A program made the translations under genes and the position numbers. This document shows positions 45,722 to 56,161 of a DNA stretch of 64,000 bases, piece by piece. This DNA is from Roseateles sp. SL47. Its GTDB lineage: Bacteria; Pseudomonadota; Gammaproteobacteria; Burkholderiales; Burkholderiaceae_C. Below the pieces are notes generated by a model. It was not told the DNA's origin. It searched no databases and was given only the letters and a program-made list of their open reading frames with translations. Positions within the stretch are counted from its first letter, which is position 1. Every line of letters begins with the position of its first letter. The stretch is taken from contig NZ_CP113068.1 of NCBI RefSeq assembly GCF_026625885.1, positions 1,550,001-1,614,000 on the forward strand, in the 5' to 3' direction.

Positions 45722-46675
45722 TCAGGTCGAACGCAGCATCCAGAGCTGATGCAGCGGCAGCGGCTGGGCGCCCAGTTGCCGCAGGGCCTGCCCGCCCAGG
45801 TCGTCCCGCTGCAACTGGGGCACTCGCAGCCGCCGTTGTGGGTAGACCTTGGCCAGGGCCTGGACCAGTCGGGCCGCGTCCCGTGTATCGGGGGCGATGA
45901 AGCTGTTCACCATCACCGTCTCGTCCGGCAATGTGAACACCACCTGGGCCTGGCCGCACTGCCACGCGTGCGGCTCCGCCAGAGGCTGCAGGGACGCCTG
46001 TGTCACCTGCAGGGGAAGATCCGGCCAGCGGCGTTCGGCCTCGTCCAGCCAGTTCAGGGCGGTGGACATATCCACCGCATGAGGCGCCGGGTGGCCAGGA
46101 TGCTGGTTCTCCCCAGCGTGTGCCGCCGGATCGGGCAGAGGGCCTGGACCCGTCGGCTGCCCAAGCGCCATCAGGGGCGCCTGCCACCCGTGCAGCACAT
46201 GCACCGTCTCAAATCCGCGGCTTTCGTACAGCCGCCGCGCCCGCTCATTCTGGGCAAACACCTCCAGCTCCACCGCCTGTTGGCCCGACTGCCCCGCGCG
46301 GAGGATGAAGTCGTCCAGCAGCGCAGCGGCGGCACCTGTGCCGCGGGCCTCAGGCCGGGCGCCCATGGTGGCCAGCCGCCAGCGCCGGTGAGTCGGCCGT
46401 GCCGCGACCAGTGCAAAGGCCAGCGGCTGTCCGTGTGCCCCCAAGGCCACACGGGACAGCGAAAGGTCCACTCCTTGTCGCGCCAGAAAGGTCGGCCATT
46501 GGACCCGCGGGACTTCGAACGGCCCGATCAGATAGTCGGCGAATGCGGCGCGAAAGGCCTGATGCAGATCAGCCTCCGGACACGCATCGGCAGCCACCCG
46601 CTGCAACTGTGACGCAGCGAATTCGGCCGATTCAGCCGTTGCGGGATTGGCGAGCATGGGGGACATCCTTCTCAT
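45722..46675 (-). CDS. GNAT family N-acetyltransferase
   Basis: The 317-residue protein has an acetyl-CoA binding GNAT domain in its N-terminal half (GARPEARGTGAAAALLD, then QNERARRLYESRGFE) and a C-terminal region that looks like a second, degenerate GNAT unit. The substrate is unknown. Three ATGs at 46675, 46666 and 46657 are possible starts; the first is listed. Repeats of 10 bases lie just upstream. Confidence 0.8.
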   Translation of the reverse strand: MRRMSPMLANPATAESAEFAASQLQRVAADACPEADLHQAFRAAFADYLIGPFEVPRVQWPTFLARQGVDLSLSRVALGAHGQPLAFALVAARPTHRRWRLATMGARPEARGTGAAAALLDDFILRAGQSGQQAVELEVFAQNERARRLYESRGFETVHVLHGWQAPLMALGQPTGPGPLPDPAAHAGENQHPGHPAPHAVDMSTALNWLDEAERRWPDLPLQVTQASLQPLAEPHAWQCGQAQVVFTLPDETVMVNSFIAPDTRDAARLVQALAKVYPQRRLRVPQLQRDDLGGQALRQLGAQPLPLHQLWMLRST

Positions 46676-46710
46676 CCTGTGGGTTTCTCCATCCGCAGAC
46701 CACCGGCAAA

Positions 46711-46750
46711 GCGCCCTTCAGCGCCATTCAGCGCCATTCAGCCCCTTTCA
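46711..46750. repeat. Four-copy 10-bp tandem repeat at the end of the transporter gene
   Basis: Four 10-base units of the form GCGCCATTCA start at 46711, 46721, 46731 and 46741 (two identical, two variant). The stop codon of the AEC transporter gene (46748-46750) lies in the last unit, and the array is in the GNAT gene's 5' region. Confidence 0.8.
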
Positions 46751-47719
46751 GCGCCCCAACCCCACCGGCAAGGCCAGCCAGACCGGGGCCGTGAGCGCAA
46801 ACAGCAGGGTGGCCACCACCACGGCGCCGGAGGCCTCACCCTCCAGCGTGCGGTAGCGCTGCGAAAACATCATGGCGTTGGAACCGGGCGGCAGGGCCGC
46901 CATCATCACGATCACCGCAAGCCCCAGGCCCGACAGGCCGAACACCCAGTGAGCCACCACCAGCACCAGCGCGGGCAGCAGCACCAGCTTGATGGCGATC
47001 AGGCCCAACATCTCCCGCCATTCCTTCGGCCAGCCGTAATAGGACAGCGACATGCCGATCAGCACCAGGCATAGCGGCACCACCGCGCTCCCCAGCATCT
47101 GCAGCACTTCGTCCAACACCCGGGGCAGTTCGATGCCGGTGAGGTTCCACGCAAAACCGGCCAGCACGGGCAGCACCACCGGATGGATGATGGTGTTGCG
47201 CACGGTGATGAACAGGGTGGATGCGAGGCTGGCGCCGGTGGCGTGATGGCGGGCCAGATCGGACTCGACCAGCACGGTGGCCAGGGTCAGCAGTGTCAGC
47301 GAATGCAGGCTGACGATGGTGATGTGTACGGCCAACCCATCTTCTCCAAACACCCCCGCCACCAGCGGCACCCCTACCTGCAGCGTGTTGCCGAAGCAGG
47401 CGGTGATGCTGCGCACCGCAGGCACGGCCGGGTTGGCGGGACGGCGCCAGCGCTGCCAGGCATACACCCCCAGCAACGCCACCACCACCGGCGCAAAAAA
47501 GGCGGCAATGGTCAGCCAGGGCAGGGTGTTGAAGTCCACCCGCGCGGTGGTGCGGAACATCAGCGCGGGGACAAACAGATAAAAGGCCAGGTTGGACAGC
47601 ACACGGGCGGGATCGGTGTCGCCGCCAGCCTTGCCCAGCCAGCGCATGTGTCCGACAAACCAGCCCATCGCCGAGGCGATGAAGATCGCCAGCAGCTTGG
47701 AAAACAAGATGGCCGTCAT
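46748..47719 (-). CDS. AEC family transporter
   Basis: The 323-residue protein has about ten membrane helices of the auxin efflux carrier family (AEC; bacterial members move malonate, malate or other anions). Typical features are the LSNLAFYLFVPALMF start, CFGNTLQVGVPL and the PPGSNAMMFSQRY motif near the end. The ATG at 47719 gives a normal N-terminus; earlier in-frame starts reach into the kinase gene. The substrate is unknown. Confidence 0.87.
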   Translation of the reverse strand: MTAILFSKLLAIFIASAMGWFVGHMRWLGKAGGDTDPARVLSNLAFYLFVPALMFRTTARVDFNTLPWLTIAAFFAPVVVALLGVYAWQRWRRPANPAVPAVRSITACFGNTLQVGVPLVAGVFGEDGLAVHITIVSLHSLTLLTLATVLVESDLARHHATGASLASTLFITVRNTIIHPVVLPVLAGFAWNLTGIELPRVLDEVLQMLGSAVVPLCLVLIGMSLSYYGWPKEWREMLGLIAIKLVLLPALVLVVAHWVFGLSGLGLAVIVMMAALPPGSNAMMFSQRYRTLEGEASGAVVVATLLFALTAPVWLALPVGLGR

Positions 47720-47807
47720 TCGCGAAAGTATGCCGGGTTGCCTGCTGCCCTGGTGCGGGCGCCGCACAGCCCGTCCGGCGGCGTGCGCCCAAGGCCGCGC
47801 CGGGGGA

Positions 47808-49643
<1,836 letters not shown>

Positions 49644-49709
49644 GCACTCTCCCTATGCCTGGGGGCGAGTGTCGCAAAAAATGCGGGGGTTCCGCAGATG
49701 CCGAAACCC

Positions 49710-50453
49710 TCAGGAGTGAGGACGTCTGATGGCACTCAGCGCGGCCGCGGTGGCGACACCAGAAGCGGGGGCCGGTGAACCCGGGGATTCGGAGGTCGGG
49801 CTCCGGGACGGCCACGCCCCGGACGCCGCCAGAAGGCCCAGGATGCGATTCAGAAAGCCACTCCAACTCTGCAGCCGCTGATCGAGCACCGCCAGCGAAC
49901 GAGCCTCATAGGCCGATGAACACAGCTCGGGGAGGTGGCGGATGGCGTCCATGGGGGGCGGGTCGGACAGCTGCTCCAAAAACAGTTGCGTGGTGGCCAG
50001 CCGCTCGGAACGGTGCAGCAGCGTGGCCAGTTCGGGCGACCATCCATTGGACAGCAACGCGTCCAACGATCCGACCTGATGCGACTGCTCCATCAACGAA
50101 ATGCCGAGGCGCCGGATATCGTCTGCGCTGCGCGGTCGGGTGTTGATGAGCGCGTCGATCTCGCTTTGGCGCTCATTCAGCGTCCTGAGACGCAGCGACA
50201 CCAGCAAACGCTTGTCAGCCGGAAGCGCTTCTACGGTCTGACGCAGGTGGGAGAAAGCTTGCAGGGTCTGGGCGTAGTGTTCGGCCCATTCCGCATCGCT
50301 GACCCTCAGCAGATTGGCGACGGGTTGCACGGGTGCAGCCGGCGCCGGGGCCCCAGGTGTGGGCCGTGCAGGCCGGGGCGGTTCGGTGTCGTGCGGCGGG
50401 ATGCCGGAGGTCACGTAGAACGTTGGGGCACCAGGGCCGTAGGCAAGGTTCAT
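49710..50453 (-). CDS. Hypothetical helical protein, Pro-rich N-terminus
   Basis: I do not recognise this 247-residue protein. The first 48 residues are Pro- and Ala-rich, then a mostly helical region (50-205) follows, and the last 40 residues are Ser/Pro-rich. There is no signal peptide or membrane helix. A segment at about 129-162 (LDALLSNGWSPELATLLHRS...) resembles residues 132-165 of the protein at 50614-51534, suggesting distant paralogy. The ATG at 50453 is the start. Function is unknown; an exported effector is one possibility. Confidence 0.6.
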   Translation of the reverse strand: MNLAYGPGAPTFYVTSGIPPHDTEPPRPARPTPGAPAPAAPVQPVANLLRVSDAEWAEHYAQTLQAFSHLRQTVEALPADKRLLVSLRLRTLNERQSEIDALINTRPRSADDIRRLGISLMEQSHQVGSLDALLSNGWSPELATLLHRSERLATTQLFLEQLSDPPPMDAIRHLPELCSSAYEARSLAVLDQRLQSWSGFLNRILGLLAASGAWPSRSPTSESPGSPAPASGVATAAALSAIRRPHS

Positions 50454-50613
50454 GTTGAAGGGTCGACTGTGAGGGGGAAGCCCTTAGTTGGGCCGCTGCC
50501 CAATCGGATTCCGCCCCTCGGCTTCTCCCCTTGGATTTGGCCCCAGTAGTTCCCGGTCCTTCGGGTGAATGGCTGCGCAGTTGCTGGGCAACGTTGGAAT
50601 TCAGCCGTCGGAC

Positions 50614-51534
50614 CTACAGTGGCCTCGGCACCGGATCAGGCGACCGCGCGAGGGGCTGGGTGGGCGTTGACTGCAGGGCGGCAAGGGGCGCTGTTGTTTT
50701 TGGCGCCGACGTGGAGGCCAACGGTGCGGTGGCGCCCATCGCCTGGGACTTGGGCTGTGATGGCCCAGCGGGAGGCTCGACGTGAACCCTTTTCCTTGCG
50801 GCCAGGTGCGGCTGCTGGACCGCAGGCCTGTCACTGCTGGCACCGGGTTTTGACGACAACAGGGCCGATGGCGTGGAAGGCGAGTTGTCTTGCTTCAGCG
50901 CCTTGGCGGCTCCGGCCACACATCCATAGAGCTCAGTCAACTCGGTGTGGCAGTCCTCCACAGTGTCTGCCTGATCAAACTGGCACAGCAGATCATTGAA
51001 CTGTTCGTTATACCGCTGCGCGGTTTCGGACCGGTTGCTGCTGAACAGCTGATTGCCCTGCTGCAGAATTGTCAGCCATCGGTTCAAGACGTGACCAAGC
51101 GCCTTGGGATTGGACTCCCCGACCAAGCGATGCAGCGCCGTCGTGGCCAGGAGGTGCATCTCAAGCGATTGCCGCGCCGTTTCCCGGGATGTTGCATCGA
51201 ACACCGGTTGTTCCAGCAGGCTTTCTATGGCGGCCTTCAGGCAATCGTTGCGTTCCAGTCGCTTGTTAAGCGGAAGCCCGAGGCTGGGCTGAAGACTGGC
51301 TGCTTCCGCGCCCACCTGCAGGTGGGCATCGTTGGCAAGTGTGAGCAGTTCCCGGCACCGTTGCAGGTTGGGCGCAGCTTTCAGTGGGGAGAGGGAAAAG
51401 AGGGCTTCGATGAGCTGATGCGTGCAAACTTTGCGAGAAGGCGTCGATGGGGGGTGCGCTTGCGAAGCGGCGGAGGACTGGAGCGGGTCCAGATCCGGCA
51501 TGCGGACGGAAGCGGTGAGTTGGTAAAAGCTCAT
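50614..51534 (-). CDS. Hypothetical helical protein, paralogue-like neighbour
   Basis: I do not recognise this 306-residue protein. It has a Ser/Pro-rich N-terminus (1-35), a helical core (38-215) rich in Leu, and a disordered Ser/Pro/Ala-rich C-terminus (216-306). The ATG at 51534 is preferred; the open frame runs further upstream, but that part is Arg-rich and unlike a real N-terminus. It is transcribed towards the gene at 49710-50453 (160 bases away) and shares the weakly similar segment noted there. Confidence 0.6.
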   Translation of the reverse strand: MSFYQLTASVRMPDLDPLQSSAASQAHPPSTPSRKVCTHQLIEALFSLSPLKAAPNLQRCRELLTLANDAHLQVGAEAASLQPSLGLPLNKRLERNDCLKAAIESLLEQPVFDATSRETARQSLEMHLLATTALHRLVGESNPKALGHVLNRWLTILQQGNQLFSSNRSETAQRYNEQFNDLLCQFDQADTVEDCHTELTELYGCVAGAAKALKQDNSPSTPSALLSSKPGASSDRPAVQQPHLAARKRVHVEPPAGPSQPKSQAMGATAPLASTSAPKTTAPLAALQSTPTQPLARSPDPVPRPL

Positions 51535-51676
51535 GGGACGATGTGACGATGACAACGCCCGTGAGTCCGCTCCGGACCCGGATTGGATCGCCCAGGACAT
51601 GCGGGCCTGCTGACGATGACCTGTCAAGGCCACCCACACGTCCTGTGGAAGATCCCCGGCCGCCCCGAAAAGTCCG

Positions 51677-54406
51677 TCAGGACTTGGCGGCGGCCTTCTT
51701 GGCTGCGACCTTGCGGACGACGGTCTTCTTGGCCGGTGCCTTGACCGCTGCTTCGGGCGCCTCGTCCGCCCCCTTCGCGGGCTTCTCCGCCGCCGAGGCC
51801 TTGACCGCCGACGCGGTCTTCCTGGCTGGTGCCCCCTTGGCGGGCCGCGGCTCGAATTCAAAGACCACCTTGCCTTCCTTGCGGTCGTAGGTCAGGAAGG
51901 CCTTGAATTTGCGGCGCGTCTTGTTGGAGACGAAGTTCTCCAGCAGGTCGGTCTTGCCGTTCTCCAGCAGCTTGCTCATCTGGTTCGGTTCGATCGGCTG
52001 TTGCAGGATGATCTTGCCGCTCTTGAAGTCGCAGGTGATGGGGGTGCCGACGGCGTGCTCGCACACATAGTTGGAGCCGTGGTCGAACACGCGGCCATTG
52101 CACTTGGGGCAATGGCCCAGGGCGGTGTGGCCGCTGAAATCCACCGGCTCGCCGGATTCCTCCGCCTTGCGGGCGTCCTCACCGAAGTCGAATTCCAGCT
52201 TCCAGTTGTTGATTTCGTCGTCGTACACCAGTGCCAGTTCGGCGGTGAATGGCCAACCGGCCTTGGAGCGGAATCCCTCCAGCGGGCCCACCTTCTTGTC
52301 GCGCAGGAAGGCCTCGACTTCCGGCAGCTCAAAGCTGCGGCCGCCTGGGATCTTGGGCATGGAGAAGCCACATTCGTCGCCCTGGCCGGTCTTGCCGACG
52401 CAGGTGAAGCGGCGATAGTTCTCCTTCACCACGCCGCCGCATTTGGGGCAGGGTGTCTTGAGGGTGGCGTAATCGCCGGGGATGGTGTCGCGGTCGTATT
52501 CCTTGGCCTTTTGCACCACCCGCTGGGTCATGGCGGCAATCTCGGCCATGAAGGCTTCGCGCTTGAGGCGACCCTTCTCCATTTCCGAGAGCTGGAATTC
52601 CCAGTTGCCGGTGAGTTCGGGTTTGGTCAGTTCCTCCACGCCCAGGCCACGCAGCAGCGTCATCAGCTGGAAGGCCTTGGCGGTGGGAATCAGCTCGCGA
52701 CCTTCGCGCAGCATGTACTTTTCCGCCAGCAGGCCTTCGATGATGGCCGCCCGCGTGGCGGGAGTGCCCAGGCCCTTTTCAGCCATGGCTTCGCGCAGTT
52801 CATCGTCGTCCACCAGCTTGCCGGCGCCTTCCATGGCGGACAGCAGCGTGGCTTCGGTATAGCGGGCCGGTGGCTTGGTCTGCAGCGCCTTCACGTCGGC
52901 GCTTTCGGTGCGCACTTGCTCGCCAGGCGCCACAGGCACCAGCATCGCGCCGCTGGTCCCGGGTTCGGCGTTTTCGTCGGTGGCTTCCTTCCCATACACG
53001 GCCTGCCAACCCGGCTTGACCAGCACCTTGCCGTTGGTCTGGAAATTGAACGACTTGCCGGCCGCCTTCACCGTGGAGATACGGGTCGTGACCTGGAATT
53101 CCGCTGGCGGGAAGAACACCGCCAGGAAGCGCTTGACCACCATGTCATAAAGCTTGGCTTCGGCTTCGGTGAGGCTGGATGGCGCCTGCAGCGTGGGGAT
53201 GATGGCAAAGTGGTCCGACACCTTGCTGTTGTCAAAGACCTTCTTGGTGGGCTTGATGTAGCCGTTGGCCAGGGCTGTCTGCGCATGCGGCGCCAGCGCG
53301 CGCAGCGGGCCGGGCATGTCGGACGTGGCAATCATCTGGGCGGTCTGGCGGGCGACGTTGAGATAGTCCTCCGGCAGATAACGCGAGTCGGTCCGGGGAT
53401 AGGTCAGGACCTTGTGCTTTTCATACAGCGCCTGGGCCAGCGACAGCGTGGTCTTGGCGGAGAAGCCGAAGCGCGAGTTGGCCTCCCGCTGCAGCGTGGT
53501 CAGGTCATACAGGCCGGGGCTGGCCTGGGTGCTGGGCTTGGACTCTTCCGTCACCGTCGCGGGCTGACCGCGCACGGCGGCGGCAATCGCATCGGCCTCG
53601 GCCTGGGTCCAGACGCGGTCGGCCCGCTGTTCAGGGTCCTGCTCGTTCTTTTTCCAGGCCGGGTCGAACCACTTGCCTTCGTACTGTCCAGCCACGGCAT
53701 CGAAGGTGCCGCGGATTTCCCAATAGTCGCGATAGACGTGCTTGCGGATCTTTTCCTCGCGCTCCACCACGATGGACAGGGTCGGCGTCTGCACCCGGCC
53801 CACGGTGGTGAGAAAGAAGCCGCCGTCGCGTGAATTGAAGGCGGTCATGGCGCGGGTGCCATTGATGCCCACCAGCCAGTCGGCTTCGGACCGACAGCGG
53901 GCGGCGTCGGCCAGGGGCAGCATCTGCTGGTCCGAGCGCAGCGCGTCGAAGCCATCGCGGATGGCCTGGGGCGTCATCGACTGCAGCCACAGCCGCGACA
54001 CCGGCTTCTGGATCGGCGTCTTGGCCGAGCCGGCATATTGCAGGATGAGGCGGAAGATCAGCTCCCCTTCACGGCCCGCGTCACAGGCATTGATCAGCGA
54101 AGTCACATCCTTGCGCTTGATCAACTTCACCAGCGCATTCAGCCGGCCCTTGCTCTTGTCGATCGGGTTGAGATCGAAGTGGGGCGGGATGACCGGCAGA
54201 TGGGCAAAGCTCCACTTGCCGCGCTTGACGTCAAATTCCTCCGGTGCCTTGATCTCCACCAGATGGCCCACGGCCGAGCTGACGATGTACTGATCGTTCT
54301 CAAAGTACTCGTCATGTTTCTCGAACTTGCCCGATTGCGGGGTCAGGGCACGGACGATGTCCTGCGCCACCGAGGGCTTCTCCGCGATCACCAATGCCTT
54401 GCTCAT
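51677..54406 (-). CDS. topB: DNA topoisomerase III with basic C-terminal tail
   Basis: The 909-residue type IA topoisomerase has a TOPRIM domain (VIAEKPSVAQDI, DAGREGELIFRL), the catalytic Tyr336 in LTYPRTDSRYLP, a zinc-finger region (CPKCGG ... CGFSMPK), and topoisomerase C-terminal repeats with a second CPKCNGR motif. The last 60 residues are Lys/Ala-rich (KKTVVRKVAAKKAAAKS), like histone H1, and probably bind DNA non-specifically. It relaxes and decatenates DNA. The ATG at 54406 gives the standard MSKALVIAEKPSVA start. Confidence 0.94.
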   Translation of the reverse strand: MSKALVIAEKPSVAQDIVRALTPQSGKFEKHDEYFENDQYIVSSAVGHLVEIKAPEEFDVKRGKWSFAHLPVIPPHFDLNPIDKSKGRLNALVKLIKRKDVTSLINACDAGREGELIFRLILQYAGSAKTPIQKPVSRLWLQSMTPQAIRDGFDALRSDQQMLPLADAARCRSEADWLVGINGTRAMTAFNSRDGGFFLTTVGRVQTPTLSIVVEREEKIRKHVYRDYWEIRGTFDAVAGQYEGKWFDPAWKKNEQDPEQRADRVWTQAEADAIAAAVRGQPATVTEESKPSTQASPGLYDLTTLQREANSRFGFSAKTTLSLAQALYEKHKVLTYPRTDSRYLPEDYLNVARQTAQMIATSDMPGPLRALAPHAQTALANGYIKPTKKVFDNSKVSDHFAIIPTLQAPSSLTEAEAKLYDMVVKRFLAVFFPPAEFQVTTRISTVKAAGKSFNFQTNGKVLVKPGWQAVYGKEATDENAEPGTSGAMLVPVAPGEQVRTESADVKALQTKPPARYTEATLLSAMEGAGKLVDDDELREAMAEKGLGTPATRAAIIEGLLAEKYMLREGRELIPTAKAFQLMTLLRGLGVEELTKPELTGNWEFQLSEMEKGRLKREAFMAEIAAMTQRVVQKAKEYDRDTIPGDYATLKTPCPKCGGVVKENYRRFTCVGKTGQGDECGFSMPKIPGGRSFELPEVEAFLRDKKVGPLEGFRSKAGWPFTAELALVYDDEINNWKLEFDFGEDARKAEESGEPVDFSGHTALGHCPKCNGRVFDHGSNYVCEHAVGTPITCDFKSGKIILQQPIEPNQMSKLLENGKTDLLENFVSNKTRRKFKAFLTYDRKEGKVVFEFEPRPAKGAPARKTASAVKASAAEKPAKGADEAPEAAVKAPAKKTVVRKVAAKKAAAKS

Positions 54407-54524
54407 TTGCTTTTGCTTCTTTCCTGTCGAAGGCTGCGTCCGAAGGGTCGAAACGCCTGCCTACAATCCGGCCTCGCGCGTACACGCGCGCGCACCCATG
54501 ATTTCAATGTAACGGACTCGCTCC

Positions 54525-55061
54525 ATGCCGCAACAAAGCCCCGATTCGCGTCCCCCTACCCCGAAGGCGGGCGAGATCTCCCGGAAGGGTAACCGGGCTT
54601 CGACCGCGCCGGCCCGCCAGGCCCGCATCCAGGTCCGCGCCTCGGGCGTGCATGGCCGAGGGGTGTATGCCGTGGCGGACATCAAGGCCGGGGCGCGCAT
54701 CATCGAATACAAGGGCGAGCGGATCGACTGGGACGAAGCCTTGCGCCGCCATCCGCACGACCCCAGCCAGCCCGACCACACCTTCTATTTCCATCTCGAC
54801 GCGGGCGGTGTGATTGATGCAGCGGTGGATGGCAACAGTGCCCGCTGGATCAATCATGCCTGCGCCCCCAATTGCGAGGCCCGGGAAGTCGAGGGGCGGG
54901 TTTTCATCCATGCCCTGACGGATATTTCACCGGGCGAAGAACTCTTTTACGACTATGGTCTGATCATTGACGAACGCTACACGGCCAAAGTGAAAAAGCG
55001 GTTCGAGTGCCGTTGCGGCAGCCCGAGCTGTCGTGGCACGATGCTGTCGCCCAAGCGTTGA
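54525..55061 (+). CDS. SET domain-containing protein
   Basis: The 178-residue protein has a SET lysine-methyltransferase domain: GVHGRGVYAVADIKAG, the substrate/SAM motif NSARWINHACAPNCEA, GEELFYDYG, and a post-SET zinc cluster CRCGSPSCRG. The N-terminal 35 residues are basic and disordered. Bacterial SET proteins of this size can methylate proteins; the target is unknown. It is divergent from topB, which bears an H1-like tail. Confidence 0.9.
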   Translation: MPQQSPDSRPPTPKAGEISRKGNRASTAPARQARIQVRASGVHGRGVYAVADIKAGARIIEYKGERIDWDEALRRHPHDPSQPDHTFYFHLDAGGVIDAAVDGNSARWINHACAPNCEAREVEGRVFIHALTDISPGEELFYDYGLIIDERYTAKVKKRFECRCGSPSCRGTMLSPKR

Positions 55062-55204
55062 GGGGCGGACACCCGCCCTGCGATCTTCCCTTTCAATTCC
55101 CCTTCAAGCACCGGTGTTTCGTTCAGCGTTTTGTTCAACCACGCGGACCTGAATTCAGGCGCTGTACCGCAACACCGGGACGACCAAGATTCTTTCTCGA
55201 GGCG

Positions 55205-56161
55205 ATGCAAGAACATCAACAGTGGGGCGTTGAAGCCCTGTGGCAAGACCTGGAGCCGCTGCTGCCCGGCCTGAGCATTGAGGTGCTGGCCCGGGTGGAG
55301 TCGACCAATGCCATCCTGGTGGACCGCGTCCGTCGGGAGAATGCAGCGCCGACGCTTCAGCAGGGCGATGCTCGCACAGTCGAGGGGCGCGGGGAAGGCC
55401 GCTGGGAGGGGCGCGAAGGTCGAGGCGAGGGGCGCCCGGACAGCCGTGCGGGCGACCCCCGTCCCTATGGACGTCGCCAGCATGACCTGCACCCCTGCCT
55501 GCTGGTGGCTGAACACCAGACACACGGCCGAGGCCGTCAGGGCCGCAGCTGGCACAGCACGGCCGGCGCTTCGCTGACCTTCTCCATTTCGCTGCCGCTG
55601 GACGTGTCCGATTGGTCGGGTCTGTCACTGGTGGTGGGGACGGCCATTGCGGAAGCCCTGGACCCGCAAGGCCAGCGGCTCAAGCTGAAATGGCCCAACG
55701 ACCTTTGGCTGGACCAGCGCAAGCTGGGCGGCATTCTGATCGAGACCGTGCCGGCGGGCAGTTCCCGCATGGCGGTGATCGGCGTGGGGCTGAACATCTC
55801 GGACCGCGCACGTGTGGCCGATTCCCAGCTGAGCACCGGTTTTGCCGCGCTGCAGGAGCTGCATGCGGACATCACGCCGCCCAAGGCCCTGGCGCTGCTG
55901 GCGCCCACCTTGCTGCGCGCACTGTCCGGTTTCCCCAGCCATGGCTTTGGCGCCTGGCGTGAACGCTTTGTGAGGCGCGACCTGCTGCTGGGTCAGCCGG
56001 TGACGGCGGGTCTGCTGGAAGGCACCGCCATGGGCGTGAGCGAGCGCGGGGAACTGCTGGTGCAGACCCCGCAGGGCACGCAGTCGGTCACGGGCGGCGA
56101 GGTCAGCGTGCGGCTGGGCGGCGTCTCCACATCGGGCGGCCCAGCGGCCCCCCAGGGATGA
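55205..56161 (+). CDS. birA: Biotin-acetyl-CoA-carboxylase ligase with repetitive insert
   Basis: The 318-residue monofunctional ligase attaches biotin to the carboxylase carrier protein. It has no N-terminal HTH. Conserved parts are VESTNAIL, the biotin loop THGRGRQGRSWHS, LKLKWPNDLWL and KLGGILIET. Between VESTN and the LLVAEH strand lies an unusual 50-residue insert (about 45-97) rich in Arg, Gly and Glu, encoded by near-repeats at about 55370-55490. The ATG at 55205 is the family-like start. Confidence 0.9.
   Translation: MQEHQQWGVEALWQDLEPLLPGLSIEVLARVESTNAILVDRVRRENAAPTLQQGDARTVEGRGEGRWEGREGRGEGRPDSRAGDPRPYGRRQHDLHPCLLVAEHQTHGRGRQGRSWHSTAGASLTFSISLPLDVSDWSGLSLVVGTAIAEALDPQGQRLKLKWPNDLWLDQRKLGGILIETVPAGSSRMAVIGVGLNISDRARVADSQLSTGFAALQELHADITPPKALALLAPTLLRALSGFPSHGFGAWRERFVRRDLLLGQPVTAGLLEGTAMGVSERGELLVQTPQGTQSVTGGEVSVRLGGVSTSGGPAAPQG

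Noticed and set aside
52001..53833. Plus-strand open frame opposite topB
   Set aside because: Antisense shadow of the topoisomerase coding sequence.
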